From Aristolochia californica (taxonomy: Eukaryota; Streptophyta; Magnoliopsida; Piperales; Aristolochiaceae), in assembly GCA_029961685.1 (NCBI GenBank), contig JARWKL010000007.1, positions 27,909,013 to 27,973,012 of the forward strand: a DNA stretch of 64,000 nucleotides. Direction: 5' to 3'. Below the pieces are notes generated by a model that did not search any database, was not told the origin of the DNA, and saw only the letters and a list, made by a program, of their open reading frames with translations. Shown piece after piece: positions 1-11,058 of the stretch. The first letter of the stretch is position 1. Every line of letters begins with the position of its first letter. A program made the position numbers and the translations under genes.

Positions 1-34
1 ACCAAAAATTCCAAGCTAATAGGGTTAAACTAGT
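1..34 (+). repeat. 3' end of a C-type satellite monomer
   Basis: The first 34 bases match the C tail (CCAAGCTAATAGGGTTAAAC then TAGT) that normally precedes an A monomer. The array therefore continues to the left of the window. Confidence 0.85.
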
Positions 35-708
35 GGAATTTCCTAAAATTGGATAACAAAAATTTTGTGTTCATTTGTGTTGGGTGAATAAATTATCTTT
101 ATTTAAATTTATTATTGTTTTAAATTTTTTCCATACATCAATTACAAAATTTTCATTTTGTTGTAAGATTTTTGCCTTGTTTGTTTTCGGGATGAAGGGA
201 GAGCGAAAAGTCAAAGTTTTGATTTAAGAAAAAAGTGTACGTCTAAATTGGAAAAGCACAATGCACAATTGTAGGGAGAGATAATTCCAAAGAGTGTCTG
301 TAATTTTTAGGGAATGTAAGCTCTTTTTAGTATTTATATCTCAGGTTTTGCAATCGTCGGGAAAAATTGGTGGCAGATGATTTTTAGCTGAGTGTTGAAT
401 TGCAATCCATAAGTCATTTCATACAGAAATAGAGCCCGTTACACATGATAAATCACTTTACAATCATCTATGATTATTACATCAAATTTTTGAAAATGGG
501 CAAAATAATGACTTGTTAGACTCTGGTAAATATCCCACCGCATGTTCACTTGAGAATTTAATGAGCGTTTGTTCTTCTCTTTAAAAGCTTTGGATCCGTA
601 GGTCATTTGAATCTTTAACATGTTTCTAGTATGCATATCCATTTTTAAAACATGTGTAGAAAAAATCTCCTTCATGTAAAATTCCAAGCTTAATAGGGTT
701 GAACTAAT
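35..708 (+). repeat. Satellite monomer, type A (reference copy)
   Basis: This 674-bp copy defines type A. It has AAAATTGGATAAC after the GGAATTTCC box, GTTGGGTGAATAAATT, a ...TTGTTGTAAG block, GAAAAGCACAATGCACAATTG, a GGTGGCAG segment, the ATCAAATTTTTGAAAATGGG block and a tail with AAGCTTAATAGGGTTG. An 18-bp dyad lies at relative position about 426-443 and a block shared by all subfamilies at relative 511-558. This copy has a few private changes, such as TTGTTCTTCTC in the shared block. Confidence 0.93.
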
Positions 709-1382
709 TGAATTTCCCAAACTTGGATAACAAAACTTTTGTGTTCATTTGTGGTGTGTGAATAGATATTTTTTATTTACATTAGTTATTATTTTAAATA
801 TTTTCCACACATCAACTACAAAGTTTTTATTTTGTTGTGATCTTTTTTGCCTTTTTTGTTTACAGGATGAAGGGGGAGCGACAACTCAAAGTTCTGATTT
901 AAGAAAAAAGTGTACATCTGAAATGGAAATGCACAATGCACAAATGTAGAGAGAGATATTTCCAAAGAGTGTCTGTATGTTTTAGGGATCGTATGCACTC
1001 TTTCATTTTTAGATCTAAGGTTTTGCAATCGTCGTGAAACGGGGGAGGCGAGCGATTTTTAACTGAGTGTTGACTTCAAATCCATAAGACATTTCTTACA
1101 AAAATATTGCCCGTTACGTATGACAAATCACTTTACAATCACCTATGATTGTTAGGTCAACTTTTTTAATATGGGCAAAATAATGGCTTGTTTGATTCGG
1201 GCAAATTTCTCACCGCACGTTCACTTGAGAATTTAATGAGCGTTTTTTATTCTCTTTAAAAGCTTTGGATCCATAGGTCATTTGAATCTTTAACATGTTT
1301 CTGGCAAGCATATCCATTTTTAAAACATTTGTAGAACAAATCTCCTTCATGTAAAATTCCAAGATATTAGTTTTGGACTAGT
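709..1382 (+). repeat. Satellite monomer, type B (reference copy)
   Basis: This 674-bp copy defines type B: GTGTGAATAGATATTTTTTA, TTATTATTTTAAATATTTTCC, a GGGGGAGCGA block, GAGATATTTCCAAAGAG, GTATGTTTTAGGGATCGTATG, GGGGGAGGCG, TGACTTCAAATCC, and a tail with TTTCTGGCATGC-like sequence and GATATTAGTTTTGGACTAGT. This copy carries a G insertion in the GTTAGCTCAAC block and a one-base change in the central dyad. Confidence 0.93.
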
Positions 1383-1967
1383 GGAATTTCCCAAACTCGG
1401 ATAACAAAACTTTTGTGTTCATTTGTGGTGTGTGAATAAATTTTTTTCATTTAATTTTTTTATTATTTTAAACTTTTTTCGTACATCAACTATGAAATTT
1501 TCATTTTGTTGTGATCTATTTGCCTTTTTTGTTTACGGGATGAAGGGAGAGCGAAAAACTCAAAGTTTTGATTTAAGAAAAATGTGTACATCTAAAATGG
1601 AAATGCACAATGCACATATGTAGAGAGAGATAATTCAGAAGAGGGACTGCAATTTTTAGGGATTGTAAGCTCCTTTTCGTTTTTATATCTCAGGTTTTAC
1701 AATCGTCGGGAAAATGGGTTGCGGAGGATTTTTAACTGAGTGTTGAATTGCAATCCATAAGTCATTTCATACAAAAATATAGCCCATTACGCATGATAAA
1801 TCACTTTACAATCATCTCTGATTAATTATGTCAGCTTTTTGCAAATGGGCAAAATAATGGCATGTTTAACTCCGGTAAAAATCCCACAACAAGTTCACTT
1901 GAGATTTTAATGAGCGTTTGTTATTCTCTTTAAAAGCTTTGCATACATAGCTCATTTGTATCTTTAA

Positions 1968-2003
1968 CATGTTTCAAACATGCATATCCATTTTTAAAAC
2001 ATG
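1968..2003. other. CATGTTT/AAACATG palindrome cluster near the monomer 3' end (example in C)
   Basis: CATGTTT-C-AAACATG (1,968-1,982) is a perfect inverted repeat with a one-base centre. A second AAACATG lies at 1,997-2,003 after ATATCCATTTTT. A and B keep the outer elements but change the right arm (TTTCAAGCATGC, TTTCTGGCATGC), which creates an SphI site. Many subfamily switches in the tail fall within or just after this cluster. Confidence 0.75.
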
Positions 2004-2040
2004 TGTGGATGAAATCTCTTTCTTGCAAAATTCCAAGCTA

Positions 2041-2052
2041 TTAGGGTTAAAC
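2041..2052 (+). other. Telomere-like motif TTAGGGTTAAAC in C tails (example)
   Basis: C tails end CTATTAGGGTTAAACTAGT. The reverse complement, GTTTAACCCTAA, differs at one base from the plant telo-box AAACCCTAA and contains one and a half TTAGGG units. It occurs about once per HOR and is not tandemly repeated, so it may be coincidental. Confidence 0.35.
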
Positions 2053-2481
2053 TAGTGGAATTTCCCAAAAGTGGATAGCAAAACTTTTGTGTTCATTTGT
2101 GTTGGGTGAATAAATTTTCCTTACTTATATTTTTTATTGTTTTAAAATTTTTCCATACATCAACGATAAAATTTTCATTTTGTTGTAAGCTTTTTGGCTT
2201 GTTTGTTTTCGGGATGAAGGAAGAGCGAAAAGTCAAAGTTTTGATTTAAGAAAAAAGTGTACATCTAAAATGGAAAAGCACAATGCAAAATTGTGGGGAG
2301 AGATAATTCCAAAGAGTGTATGTAATTTTTAGGGATTGTAAGCACTTTTTAGTTTTTATATCTCACGATTTGCAATCGTCGGGAAATATTGGTGGCAGAG
2401 GATTTTTAACTGAGTGTTGAATTGCAATCCATAAGTAATTTCATATAAAAATATAGCCCATTACGCATGCTAAATCACTTT

Positions 2482-2499
2482 ACAATCATCTATGATTGT
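2482..2499. other. 18-bp dyad ACAATCAT-CT-ATGATTGT (one example; present in most A and B monomers)
   Basis: Two perfect 8-bp inverted arms flank a 2-bp centre at relative position 426-443. A and most B copies keep it or have one change, such as CACCTATG in several B. C copies keep only the inner 6-bp arms (AATCAT-CT-ATGATT) because GTTAG is replaced by AATTATG. A hairpin or dimeric-protein site is possible but not shown. Confidence 0.8.
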
Positions 2500-2566
2500 T
2501 AGATCAAATTTTTGAAAATGGGCAAAATAATGACTTGTTAGACTTGGGTAAATATCCCACCGCACG

Positions 2567-2614
2567 TTCGCTTGAGAATTTAATGAGCGTTTGTTATTCT
2601 CTTTAAAAGTTTTG
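2567..2614 (+). other. 48-bp block shared by A, B and C (example in an A monomer)
   Basis: The stretch from TTCACTTGAG through TTTAATGAGCGTTTG to AAAGCTTTG, relative position about 511-558, is nearly unchanged in all three subfamilies, whereas the first 200 bp differ freely between them. The block contains the HindIII site found in almost every monomer. It is missing from the truncated A copies at 13,753-18,829. Confidence 0.75.
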
Positions 2615-4044
2615 GATCCATAGGTCATTTGAATCTTTAACATGTTTCAAGCATGCATATCCATTTTTAAAACATGTGTTGAAAAAATCTTCTTCATGTA
2701 AAATTCCATGCTTAATAGGGTTGGACTAATGGAATTTCCCAAACTTGGATAACAAAACTTTTGTGTTCATTTGTGGTGTGTGAATTGATATTTTTTATTT
2801 ACATTAGTTATTATTTTAAATATTTTCCACACATCAACTATAAATTTTTTATTTTGTTGTGATCTTTTTTGCCTTTTTTGTCTACGGGATGAAGGCGGGA
2901 GCGAAAACTCAAAGTTCTGATTTAAGAAAAAAGTTTACAACTAAAATGGAAATGCACAATGTGCAAATGTAGAGAGAGATTTTCCAATGAGTGTCTGTAT
3001 GTTTTAGGGATCGTATGCACTCTTTCGTTTTTATATCTAAGGTTTTGCAATCGTCAGGAAACGGAGGAGGCGGGTGATTTTTAACTGATTGTTGACTTCA
3101 AATCCATAAGTCATTTCTTACAAAAATATATCCCATTACGCATGATTGTTAGCTCAACTTTTTGAATATGGGAAAAATAATGGCTTGTTTGACTCGGGCA
3201 AATATGTTCACTTGAGAATTTAATGAGCATTTAGTATTCTCTTTAAAAGCTTTGGATCCAAAGCTCATTTGAATCTTTAACATGTTTCAAACATGCATAT
3301 CCATTTTTAAAACATGTGTAGAAAAAATCTCCTTCATGTAAAATTCCAAGATATTAGTTTTTGACTAGTGGAATTTCCCAAACTTGGATAACAAAACTAT
3401 TGTGTACATTTGTGGTGTGTGAATAAATTTTCTTCATTTACTTTTTTAATTGTTTTCAAGTTTTTCCGTACATCAACTATGAAATTTTCATTTTGATGTG
3501 ATCTATTTGCCTTTTTTGTTTACGGGATGAAGGGAGAGCGAAAAACTGGAAGTTTTGATTGAAGAAAAATGTGTACATCTAAAACGGAAATGCACAATGC
3601 ACATATGTAGAGAGAGATAATTCCAAAGTGTGTCTGTAATTTTTAGGGAATGTAAGCACCTTTACGTTTTTATATCTCAGGTTTTGCAATCGTCAGGAGA
3701 AATTGGTTGCGGGGGATTTTTAACTGAGTGTTGAATTGCAATCCATAAGTCATTTCATACAAAAATATAGCCCGTTATGCATGATAAATCACATTACAAT
3801 CATCTATGATTAATTATGTCAGCCTTTTGCAAATGGGCGAAATAATGGCATATTTGACTCGGGTAAATATCCCACCGCAAGTTCACTTGAGAATTTAATG
3901 TGCGTTTGTTATTCTCTTTAAAAACTTTGCATCCATAGCACATTTGAATCTTTAACATGTTTCAAACATGCATATCCATTTTTAAAACATGTGTGGATGA
4001 AATCTCTTTCTTGCAAAATTCCAATCTATTAAGGTTAAACTAGT

Positions 4045-4711
4045 GGAATTTCCCAAAATTGGATTACAAAACTTTTGTGTTCATTTGTGTTGGGTGAATA
4101 AATTTTCTTTATTTATATTTGTTATTGTTTTAAATTTTTTACATACATATAAATTTTCATTTTGTTGTAAGCTTTTTGCCTTGTTTGTTTTCGGGATGGA
4201 GGGAGAGCGAAAAGTCAAAGTTCTGATTTAAGAAAAAAGTGTACATCTAAAATGGAAATGCACAATGCACAATTGTAGAGAGAGATATTTCCAAAGAGTG
4301 TCTGTATGTTTTAGGGATTGTATGCACTCTCTCATTTTTATATCTAAGGTTTTGATCTCGTAGGGAAATGGGGGAGGCGGGCGATTTTTAACTGAGTGTT
4401 GACTTCAAATCCATCAGTAATTTCTTACAAAAATATAGCCCGTTACGCATGACAAATCACTTTATAATGATCTATGATTTTTAGCACAACTTTTTGATTA
4501 TGGGGAAAATAATGGCTTGTTTGACTCGGGCAAATATCCCACCGCACGTTCACTTGAGAATTTAATGAGTGTTTGTTATTCTCTTTAAAATCTTTGGATC
4601 CATAGGTCATTTAAATCTTTAACATGTTTTTGGCATGCATATCCATTTTTAAAACATGTGTAGAAAAAATCTCCTTGATGTAAAATTCCAAGATATTTGT
4701 TTTGGACTAGA
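4045..4711 (+). repeat. Hybrid A/B monomer
   Basis: The copy begins as A (GTTGGGTGAATAAATT, TTGTTGTAAG) and ends as B (TATGTTTTAGGGATTG, GGGGGAGGCG, TGACTTCAAATCC, TTTTTGGCATGC). The switch lies at about 4,250-4,285 and is patchy: a B-like AAATGCACAATG is followed by an A-like CAATTGTAG, then B. The hybrid replaces an A and a B, so the HOR here is a dimer (A/B then C). The tail variant GATATTTGTTTTGGAC recurs at 30,928, 36,473 and 38,494. Confidence 0.88.
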
Positions 4712-5386
4712 GGAATTTCCCAAACTTGGATAACGAAACTTTTGTGTTCATTTGTGGTGTCTGAATAAATTTTCCTCATTTACTTTTTTTATTGTTTTAA
4801 ACTTTATTCGTTCATCAACTATGAAATTTTCATTTTGCTGTGATCTATTTGCCTTTTTTGTTTACGGGAAGAAGGGAGAGCGAAAAACTCGAAGTTTTGA
4901 TTTAAGAAAAATGTGTACATCTAAAACGGAAATGCACTATGCACATATGTAGAGAGAGATAATTCCAAAGAGTGTCTGTAATTTTTAGGGATTGTAAGCA
5001 CCTTTTCGTTTTTATATCTCAGGTTTTGTAATCGTCGGGAAAAATGGGTTGCGGAGGATTTTTAACTGAGTGTTGAATTGCAATCCATAAGTCATTACAT
5101 ACACAAATATATCCCGTTACGCATGATAAATCACATTACAATCATCTATGATTAATTATGTCAGCTTATTGCAAATGGGCAAAATAATGGCATGTTTGAC
5201 TCCGGTAAATATCCCACCGCAAGTTCACTTGAGAATTTAATGAGCGTTTGTTATTCTTTTTAAAAGCTTTGCATCCATAGCTCATTTGCATCTTTAACAT
5301 GTTTCAAACATGCATATCCATTTTTAAAACATGTGTGGATGAAATCTCTTTCTTGCAAAATTCCAAGCTATTAGGGTTAAACTACT
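4712..5386 (+). repeat. Satellite monomer, type C
   Basis: An ordinary 675-bp C copy: CGTTCATCAAC in the 5' part, GCACATATGTAG, ATGGGTTGCGGAGG, GATTAATTATGTCAGC and a C tail ending in a modified ACTACTCGAATTT junction. Confidence 0.9.
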
Positions 5387-6060
5387 CGAATTTCCCAAAA
5401 TTGGATAACAAAACTTTTGTGTTCATTTTTGTTGGGTGAACAAATTTTCTTTATTTATATTTGTTCTTGTTTTAAATTTTTTCCATACATCAACGATAAA
5501 ATTTTCATTATGTTGTAAGCTTTTTGCCTTGTTTGTTTTCGGGATGAAGGAAGAGCGAAAAGTCAATGTTTTGATTTAAGAAAAAAGTGTATATCTAAAA
5601 TGGAAAAGCACAATGCACAATTGTAGGGAGAGATAATTCCAAAGAGTGTATGTAATTTTTAGGGATTGTAAGCTCTTTTTAGTTTTTATATATCAGGATG
5701 TGCAATCGTCGGGAAAAATTGGTGGCAGAGGATTTTTAACTGAGTGTTGAATTGCAATCCATAAGTTATTTCATACAAAAATATAGCCCGTTACGCATGA
5801 TAAATCACTTTACAATCATCTATGATTGTTAGATCAAATTTTTGAAAATGGGCAAAATAATGGCCTGTTAGACTCGGGTAAATATCCCACCGCACGTTCA
5901 CTTGAGAATTTAATGAGCGTTTGTTATTCTCTGTAAAAGTTTTGGATCCATAGGTCATTTTGATCTTTAACATGTTTCAAGCATGCTTATTCATTTTTAA
6001 AACATGTGTAGAAAAAATCACCTTCATGTAAAATTCCAAGCTTAATAGGGTTGGACTAAT
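5387..6060 (+). repeat. Satellite monomer, type A, start of a later duplicated block
   Basis: Type A with rare variants: CTCGAATTTCCC at the start, GGGTGAACAAATTTTC, TTTGTTCTTG, TCATTATGTTG and GTCAATGTTTTG. The same variants are found 5,672 bp downstream in the copy at 11,059, which marks the two as duplicates. Confidence 0.9.
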
Positions 6061-6734
6061 GGAAATTCCTAAACTTGGATAACAAAACTTTTGTGTTCAT
6101 TTGTGGTGTGTGAATAGATATTTTTTATTTACTTTAGTTATTATTTTAAATATTTTCCACTCATCAACTATAAAATTTTTATTTTGTTGTGATCTTTTTT
6201 GCCTTTTTTGTTTACGGGATGAAGGGGGAGCGAAAACTCAAAGTTCTGATTTAAGTAAAAAGTGTACATCTAAAACGGAAATGCACAATGCACATATGTA
6301 GAGAGAGATAATTCCAAACAGTGTCTATAATTTTTAGGAATTTTAAGTACCTTTTCGTTTTTATATCTCAGGTTTTGCAATCGTCGGGAAAAATGGGTTG
6401 CGAAGGATTTTTAATTGAGTGTTGAATTGCAATCCATAAGTCATTTCATATACAAATATATCCCGTTACGCATGATAAATCACATTACAATCATCTATGA
6501 TTAATTATGTCAGCTTCTTGCAAATGGGCAAAATAATGGCATGTTTGACTCCGATAAATATCCCACCGCAAGTTCACTTGAGAATTTAATGAGCGTTTGT
6601 TATTCTCTTTAAAAGCTTTGCATGCATAGCTCCTTTGCATCTTTAACATGTTTCAAACATGCATATCCATTTTTAAAACATGTGTGGACAAAATTTTTTC
6701 TTGCACAATTACAAGCTATTATGGTTAAACCAGT
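6061..6734 (+). repeat. Hybrid B/C monomer
   Basis: The first 210 bp are B (GTGTGAATAGATATTTT, GATTTAAGTAAAAAG). From about 6,270 it is C (AAAACGGAAATG, CACATATGTAG, GGGTTGCG, GATTAATTATGTCAGC). The tail has the unusual TGTGTGGACAAAATTTTTTC. The same hybrid, with the same TAAGTAAAAAG and GGACAAAATTTTTTC variants, recurs at 11,733-12,406. Confidence 0.9.
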
Positions 6735-7409
6735 GGAATTTCCCAAAATTGGATAACAAAACTTTTGTGTTCATTTGTGTTGGGTGAATAAATTTTATTT
6801 ATTTATATTTGTTATTGTTTTAAATTTTTTCCATACAACAACTATAAAATTTTCATTTTGTTGTAAACTTTTTGCCTTGTTTGTTTTCGGGATGAAGGGA
6901 GAGCGAAAAGTCAATGTTTTGATTTACGAAAAAAGTGTACATCTAAAATGGAAAGGCACAATGCACAATTGTATGGAGAGATAATTCAAAACAGTTCCTG
7001 TAATTTTTAGGGATTGTAATCTCTTTTTAGTTTTTATATCTCAGGTTTCGCAATCGTCGGGTAAAATTGGTGGCAGGGGATTTTTAACTGAGTGTTGAAT
7101 TGCAATCCATAAGTCATTTCATACAAAAATATAGCCCGTTACACATGATAAATCACTTTTACAATCATCTATGATTGTTAGATCAAATTTTTGAAAATGG
7201 GCAAAATAATGACTTGTTAGAATCGGGCAAATATCTCGCCGCACGTTCACTTGATAATTTAATGAGCATTTGTTATTCTCTTTAAAAGATTTGGATCCAT
7301 AGGTCATTTGAATCTTTAACATGTTTCAAGCATGCATATCCATTTTTAAAACTTGTGTAGAAAAAATATCCTTCATGTAAAATTCCAAGCTTAATAGGGT
7401 TGGACTAAT
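6735..7409 (+). repeat. Satellite monomer, type A
   Basis: Full-length A copy marked by AAATTTTATTTATTTATATTTG, TTGTTGTAAACTTTTTG, TCAATGTTTTGATTTACG and ATCTCGCCGCACG. The first two variants reappear in the 5' part of the copy at 12,407. Confidence 0.9.
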
Positions 7410-8367
7410 GGAATTTTCCAAACTTGGATAACAAAACTTTTGTGTTCATTTTTGGTGTGTGAATAGATATTTTTTATTTACATTAGTTATTATTTTAAAT
7501 ATTTTCCACACATCAACTATAAAAATTTTATTTTGTTGTGATCTTTTTTTCCTTTTTTGTTTACGGGAAGAAGGGGGAGCGAAAACTCAATGTTCTGATT
7601 TAAGAAGAAAGTGTACATCTAAAATGGAAATGCACAATGCACAAATGTAGAGAGAGATATTTCCAAAGAGTGTCTGTATGTTTTAGGGATCGTATGCACT
7701 TTTTCGTTTTTATATCAAAGGTTTTGCAATCGTCGGAAAACGGGGGAGGCAGGCGATTTTTAATTGAGTGTTGAATTCAAATCCATAAGTCATTTCTTAC
7801 AAAAATATAGCCCGTTACGCTTGACAAATCACTTTACAATCACCTATGATTGTTAGCTCAACTTTTTGAATATGGGCAAAATAATGGCTTGTTTGACTCT
7901 GGAAAATATCCCACCGCACGTTCACTTGAGAATTTATTGAGCGTTTCCAAAGAGTGTCTGTATGTTTTAGGGATCGTATGCACTTTTTCGTTTTTATATC
8001 AAAGGTTTTGCAATCGTCGGAAAACGGGGGAGGCAGGCGATTTTTAACTGAGTGTTGAATTCAAATCCATAAGTCATTTCTTACAAAAATATAGCCCGTT
8101 ACGCATGACAAATCACTTTACAATCACCTATGATTGTTAGCTCAACTTTTTGAATATGGGCAAAATAATGGCTTGTTTGACTCTGGAAAATATCCCACCG
8201 CACGTTCACTTGAGAATTTATTGAGCGTTTGTTATTCTCTTTAAAACCTTTGGATCCATAGGTCATTTGAATCTTTAACATATTTCTTACATGCATATCC
8301 ATTTTTAAATTATGTGTAGAAAAAATCTCCTTCATGTAAAATTCCAAGATATTAGTTTTGGACTAGT
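7410..8367 (+). repeat. B monomer carrying an internal 284-bp tandem duplication
   Basis: A B copy of 958 bp instead of 674 bp, the excess being one internal duplication (7,661-8,228). Outside the duplication it is ordinary B, with TTTTTTTCC and GGGAAGAAGG variants and the tail ATTTCTTACATGC. Confidence 0.92.
7661..8228 (+). repeat. 284-bp direct tandem duplication inside a B monomer
   Basis: Copy 1 is 7,661-7,944 and copy 2 is 7,945-8,228; both begin at TTCCAAAGAGTG and end in TTGAGCG(T). The copies differ at very few bases, for example TTTAATTGAG versus TTTAACTGAG and TACGCTTGAC versus TACGCATGAC, so the event is recent. At the junction (7,941-7,946, GCGTTTCC) the shared bases TTT link GAGCGTTT and GATATTTCC, which fits slippage or end joining at microhomology. 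Confidence 0.93.
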
Positions 8368-9041
8368 GGAAATTCGCAAACTTGGATAACAAAACTTTTG
8401 TGTTCATTTGTGGTGTGTGAATAAATTTTCTTCATTTACTTTTTTTATTGTTTTAAACTTTTTCTGTACATCAACTACGAAATTTTAATTTTGCTGTGAT
8501 CTATTTGCCTTTTTTGTTTACGGGATGAAGGGAAAGCGAAAAACTCGAAGTTTTGATTTAAGAAAAATGTGTACATCTAAAACGGAAATGCACAATGCAC
8601 ATATGTAGAGAGAGATAATTCCATAGAGTGTCTGTAATTTTTAGGGATTGTAAGCACTTTTTCGTTTTTATATCTCTGATTTTACAATCGTCGGGAAAAA
8701 TGGGTTGGGGAGGATTTTTAACTGAGTGTTGAATTTTAATCCATAAGTCATTTCATACAAAAATATAACTATTACGCATGATAAATCACATTACAATCAT
8801 CTATGATTAATTATGTCAGCTTTTTGCAAATGGGCAAAATAATGGCATGTTTGACTCGGGTAAATATGCCACCGCAAGTTCACTTGAGAATTTAATGAGC
8901 GTTTGTTATTCTCTTTAAAAGCTTTGCATTCATAGCTCATTTGCATCTTTAACATGTTGCGAACATGCATATCCATTTTTAAAACATGTGTGGATGAAAT
9001 CTCTTTCTTGCAAAATTCCAAGCTATTAGGGTTAAACTAGT
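8368..9041 (+). repeat. Satellite monomer, type C
   Basis: Ordinary C copy with private variants GGAAATTCGC at the start, TTTTCTGTACATC, ATGGGTTGGGG and CATGTTGCGAACATG, a palindrome changed on both sides of its centre. Confidence 0.9.
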
Positions 9042-9715
9042 GGAATTTCCCAAAATTGGATTACAAAACTTTTGTGTTCATTTGTGTTGGGTGAATAAAT
9101 TTTCTTTATTTATATTTGTTATTGTTTTAAATTTTTTCCATACATCAACTATAAAATTTTCATTTTGTTGTAAGCCTCTTGCCTTGTTTGTTTTCGGGAT
9201 TAAGGGAGAGCAAAAAGTCAAAGTTTTGATTTAAGAAAAAAACATACATCTAAAATGGAAAAGCACATTGCACAATTGTAAGGAGAGATAATTCCAAAGA
9301 GTGTATGTAATTTTTAGGGATTGTAAGCTCTTTTTAGTTATTATATCTCAGGTTTTGCAATCGTCGGGAAAAATTGGTGGCAGAGGATTTTTAACTGAGT
9401 GTTGAATTGCAATCCATAAGTCATTTCATACAAAAATATAGCCCGTTACGCATGATTAATCACTTTACAATCATCTATGATTGTTAGATCAAGTTTTTGA
9501 AAATGGGCAAAATAATGACTTGTTAGACTCGGGTAAATACCCCACCGCACGTTCACTTGAGAATTTAATGAGTGTTTGTTATTCTCTTTAAAAGCTTTGG
9601 ATGCCTAGGTCATTTGAATCTTTACCATGTTTCAAGCATGCATATCCATTTTTAATACATGTGTAGAAAAAATCTCCTTCATGTAAAATTCCAAGCTTAA
9701 TAGGGTTGGACTAAT
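9042..9715 (+). repeat. Satellite monomer, type A, partial parent of the copy at 12,407
   Basis: Type A with GTAAGCCTCTTG, GGGATTAAGGG, GAAAAAAACATACATC, AAGCACATTGCAC and GGATGCCTAGGTC. The last three are shared, one with a single-base change, with the 3' two thirds of the copy at 12,407, at an offset of 3,365 bp. Confidence 0.9.
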
Positions 9716-10387
9716 GAAATTTCCCAAACTTGGATAACAATACTTTTGTGTTCATCTGTGGTGTGTGAATAGATATTTTTTATTTACATTAGTCATTATT
9801 TTAAATATTTTTCACACATCAACTATAAAATTTTTATTTGGTTGTGATCTTTTTTGCCTTTTTTGTTTACGAGATGAAGGGGGAGCGAAAACTCAACGTT
9901 CTGATTTAAGAAAAAAGTGTACATCTAAAATGAAATGCACAATGCACAAATGTAAGAGAGATATTTCCAAAGAGTGTCTTAATGTTTTAGGGATCGTATG
10001 CAGTCTTTCGTTTTTATATCTAAGGTTTTACAATCGTCGGGAAATGGGGGAGGCGGGCGATTTTTAACTGAGCGTTGACTTCAAATCCATAAGTCATTTC
10101 TTACAAAAATATAGCCCGTTACGTATGACAAATCACTTTACAGTCATCTATGATTGTTAGCTCAACTTTTTGAATATGGGCAAAATAATGGCATGTTTGA
10201 CTCGGGCAAATATCCCACGGCACGTTCACTTGAGAATTTAATGAGCGTTTGTTATTCTCTTTAAAAGCTTTGGATCCATAGGTAATTTGAATCTTTAACA
10301 TGTTTCTGGCTTGCATATCCATTTTTAAAACATGTGTGGATGAAATCTCTTTCTTGCAAAATAACAAGCTATTAGGGTTAAACTAGT
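9716..10387 (+). repeat. B monomer with a C-type tail
   Basis: B throughout (GTGTGAATAGATATTTT, TTTGGTTGTGATC, ACGAGATGAAGG, GTGTCTTAATG, GTTAGCTCAAC) until about 10,330, where the tail becomes C (GTGTGGATGAAATCTC, CTATTAGGGTTAAACTAGT). A C tail normally precedes A, and the next monomer does begin as A. Its twin lies at 13,081-13,752, offset 3,365 bp. Confidence 0.88.
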
Positions 10388-11058
10388 GGAATTTCCAAAA
10401 ATTGGATAACAAAACTTTTGTGTTCATTTATGTTGGGTGAACAAATTTTCTTTATTTATGTTTGTTATTGTTTTAAATTTTTTCCGTACATCAATGATAA
10501 AATTTTCATTTTGTAGTAAGCTTTTTGCCTTGTTTTGAATGATGAAGGGAGAGCAAAAAGTCAAAGTTTTGATTTAAGAAAAAATTGTGCATCTAAAATG
10601 AAAAAGCACAATGCACAATTATAGGGAGAGATATGTCCAAAGAGTGTATGTAATTTTTAGGGATTGTAAGCACCTTTTCATTTTTATATCTCAAGTATTG
10701 CAATCGTCGGGAAAAATGGGTTGCGGAGGATTTTTAACTGAGTGTTGAATTGCAATCCATAAGTCATTTCATACTAAAATATAGCCCGTTAAGCATGATA
10801 AATCACATTACAATCATCTATGTTTAATTATGTCAGCTTTTTACAAATGGGCAAAATAATGGCATGTTTGACTCGGGTAAATATCCCACCGCAAGTTCAC
10901 TTGAGAATTTAATGAGCGTTTGTTATTCTCTTTAAAAGCTTTGCATCCATAGCTCATTTGCATCTTTAACATGTTTCAAACATGCATATCCATTTTTAAA
11001 ACATGTGTGGATGAAATCTCTTTCTTGCAAAATTCCAAGCTATTAGGGTTAAACTACT
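10388..11058 (+). repeat. Hybrid A/C monomer
   Basis: A-type start (GTTGGGTGAACAAATTTTC, TTTATGTTTGTTATTG) that turns into C between about 10,625 and 10,668 (AAGCACCTTTTCATTTTT, ATGGGTTGCGGAGG) and stays C to the tail. Variants CAATTATAGGG, GATATGTCC and CTCAAGTATTG are shared with 13,753-14,247. Confidence 0.88.

Larger units (their letters stand above)
1383..2056 (+). repeat. Satellite monomer, type C (reference copy)
   Basis: This 674-bp copy defines type C: GTGTGAATAAATTTTTTTC, AACTTTTTTCGTACATC, GCACATATGTAGAGAGAGAT with its NdeI site, ATGGGTTGCGGAGG, GATTAATTATGTCAGC, CATAGCTCATTTG, the palindrome CATGTTTCAAACATG, GTGTGGATGAAATC and the tail CTATTAGGGTTAAACTAGT. C shares its 5' quarter more with B, while its middle (TGAATTGCAATCC) is closer to A. 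Confidence 0.93.
2057..4044 (+). repeat. A-B-C higher-order repeat with a shortened B monomer
   Basis: Monomers: A 2,057-2,730, B 2,731-3,369, C 3,370-4,044. The B copy is only 639 bp. It lost 25 bp at about 3,142-3,145, where GCATGACAAATC...CTATGATTG is joined at a shared ATGA, and 10 bp (the CCCACCGCAC stretch) at about 3,204. The first loss removes the central dyad. A and C are ordinary. Confidence 0.9.
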
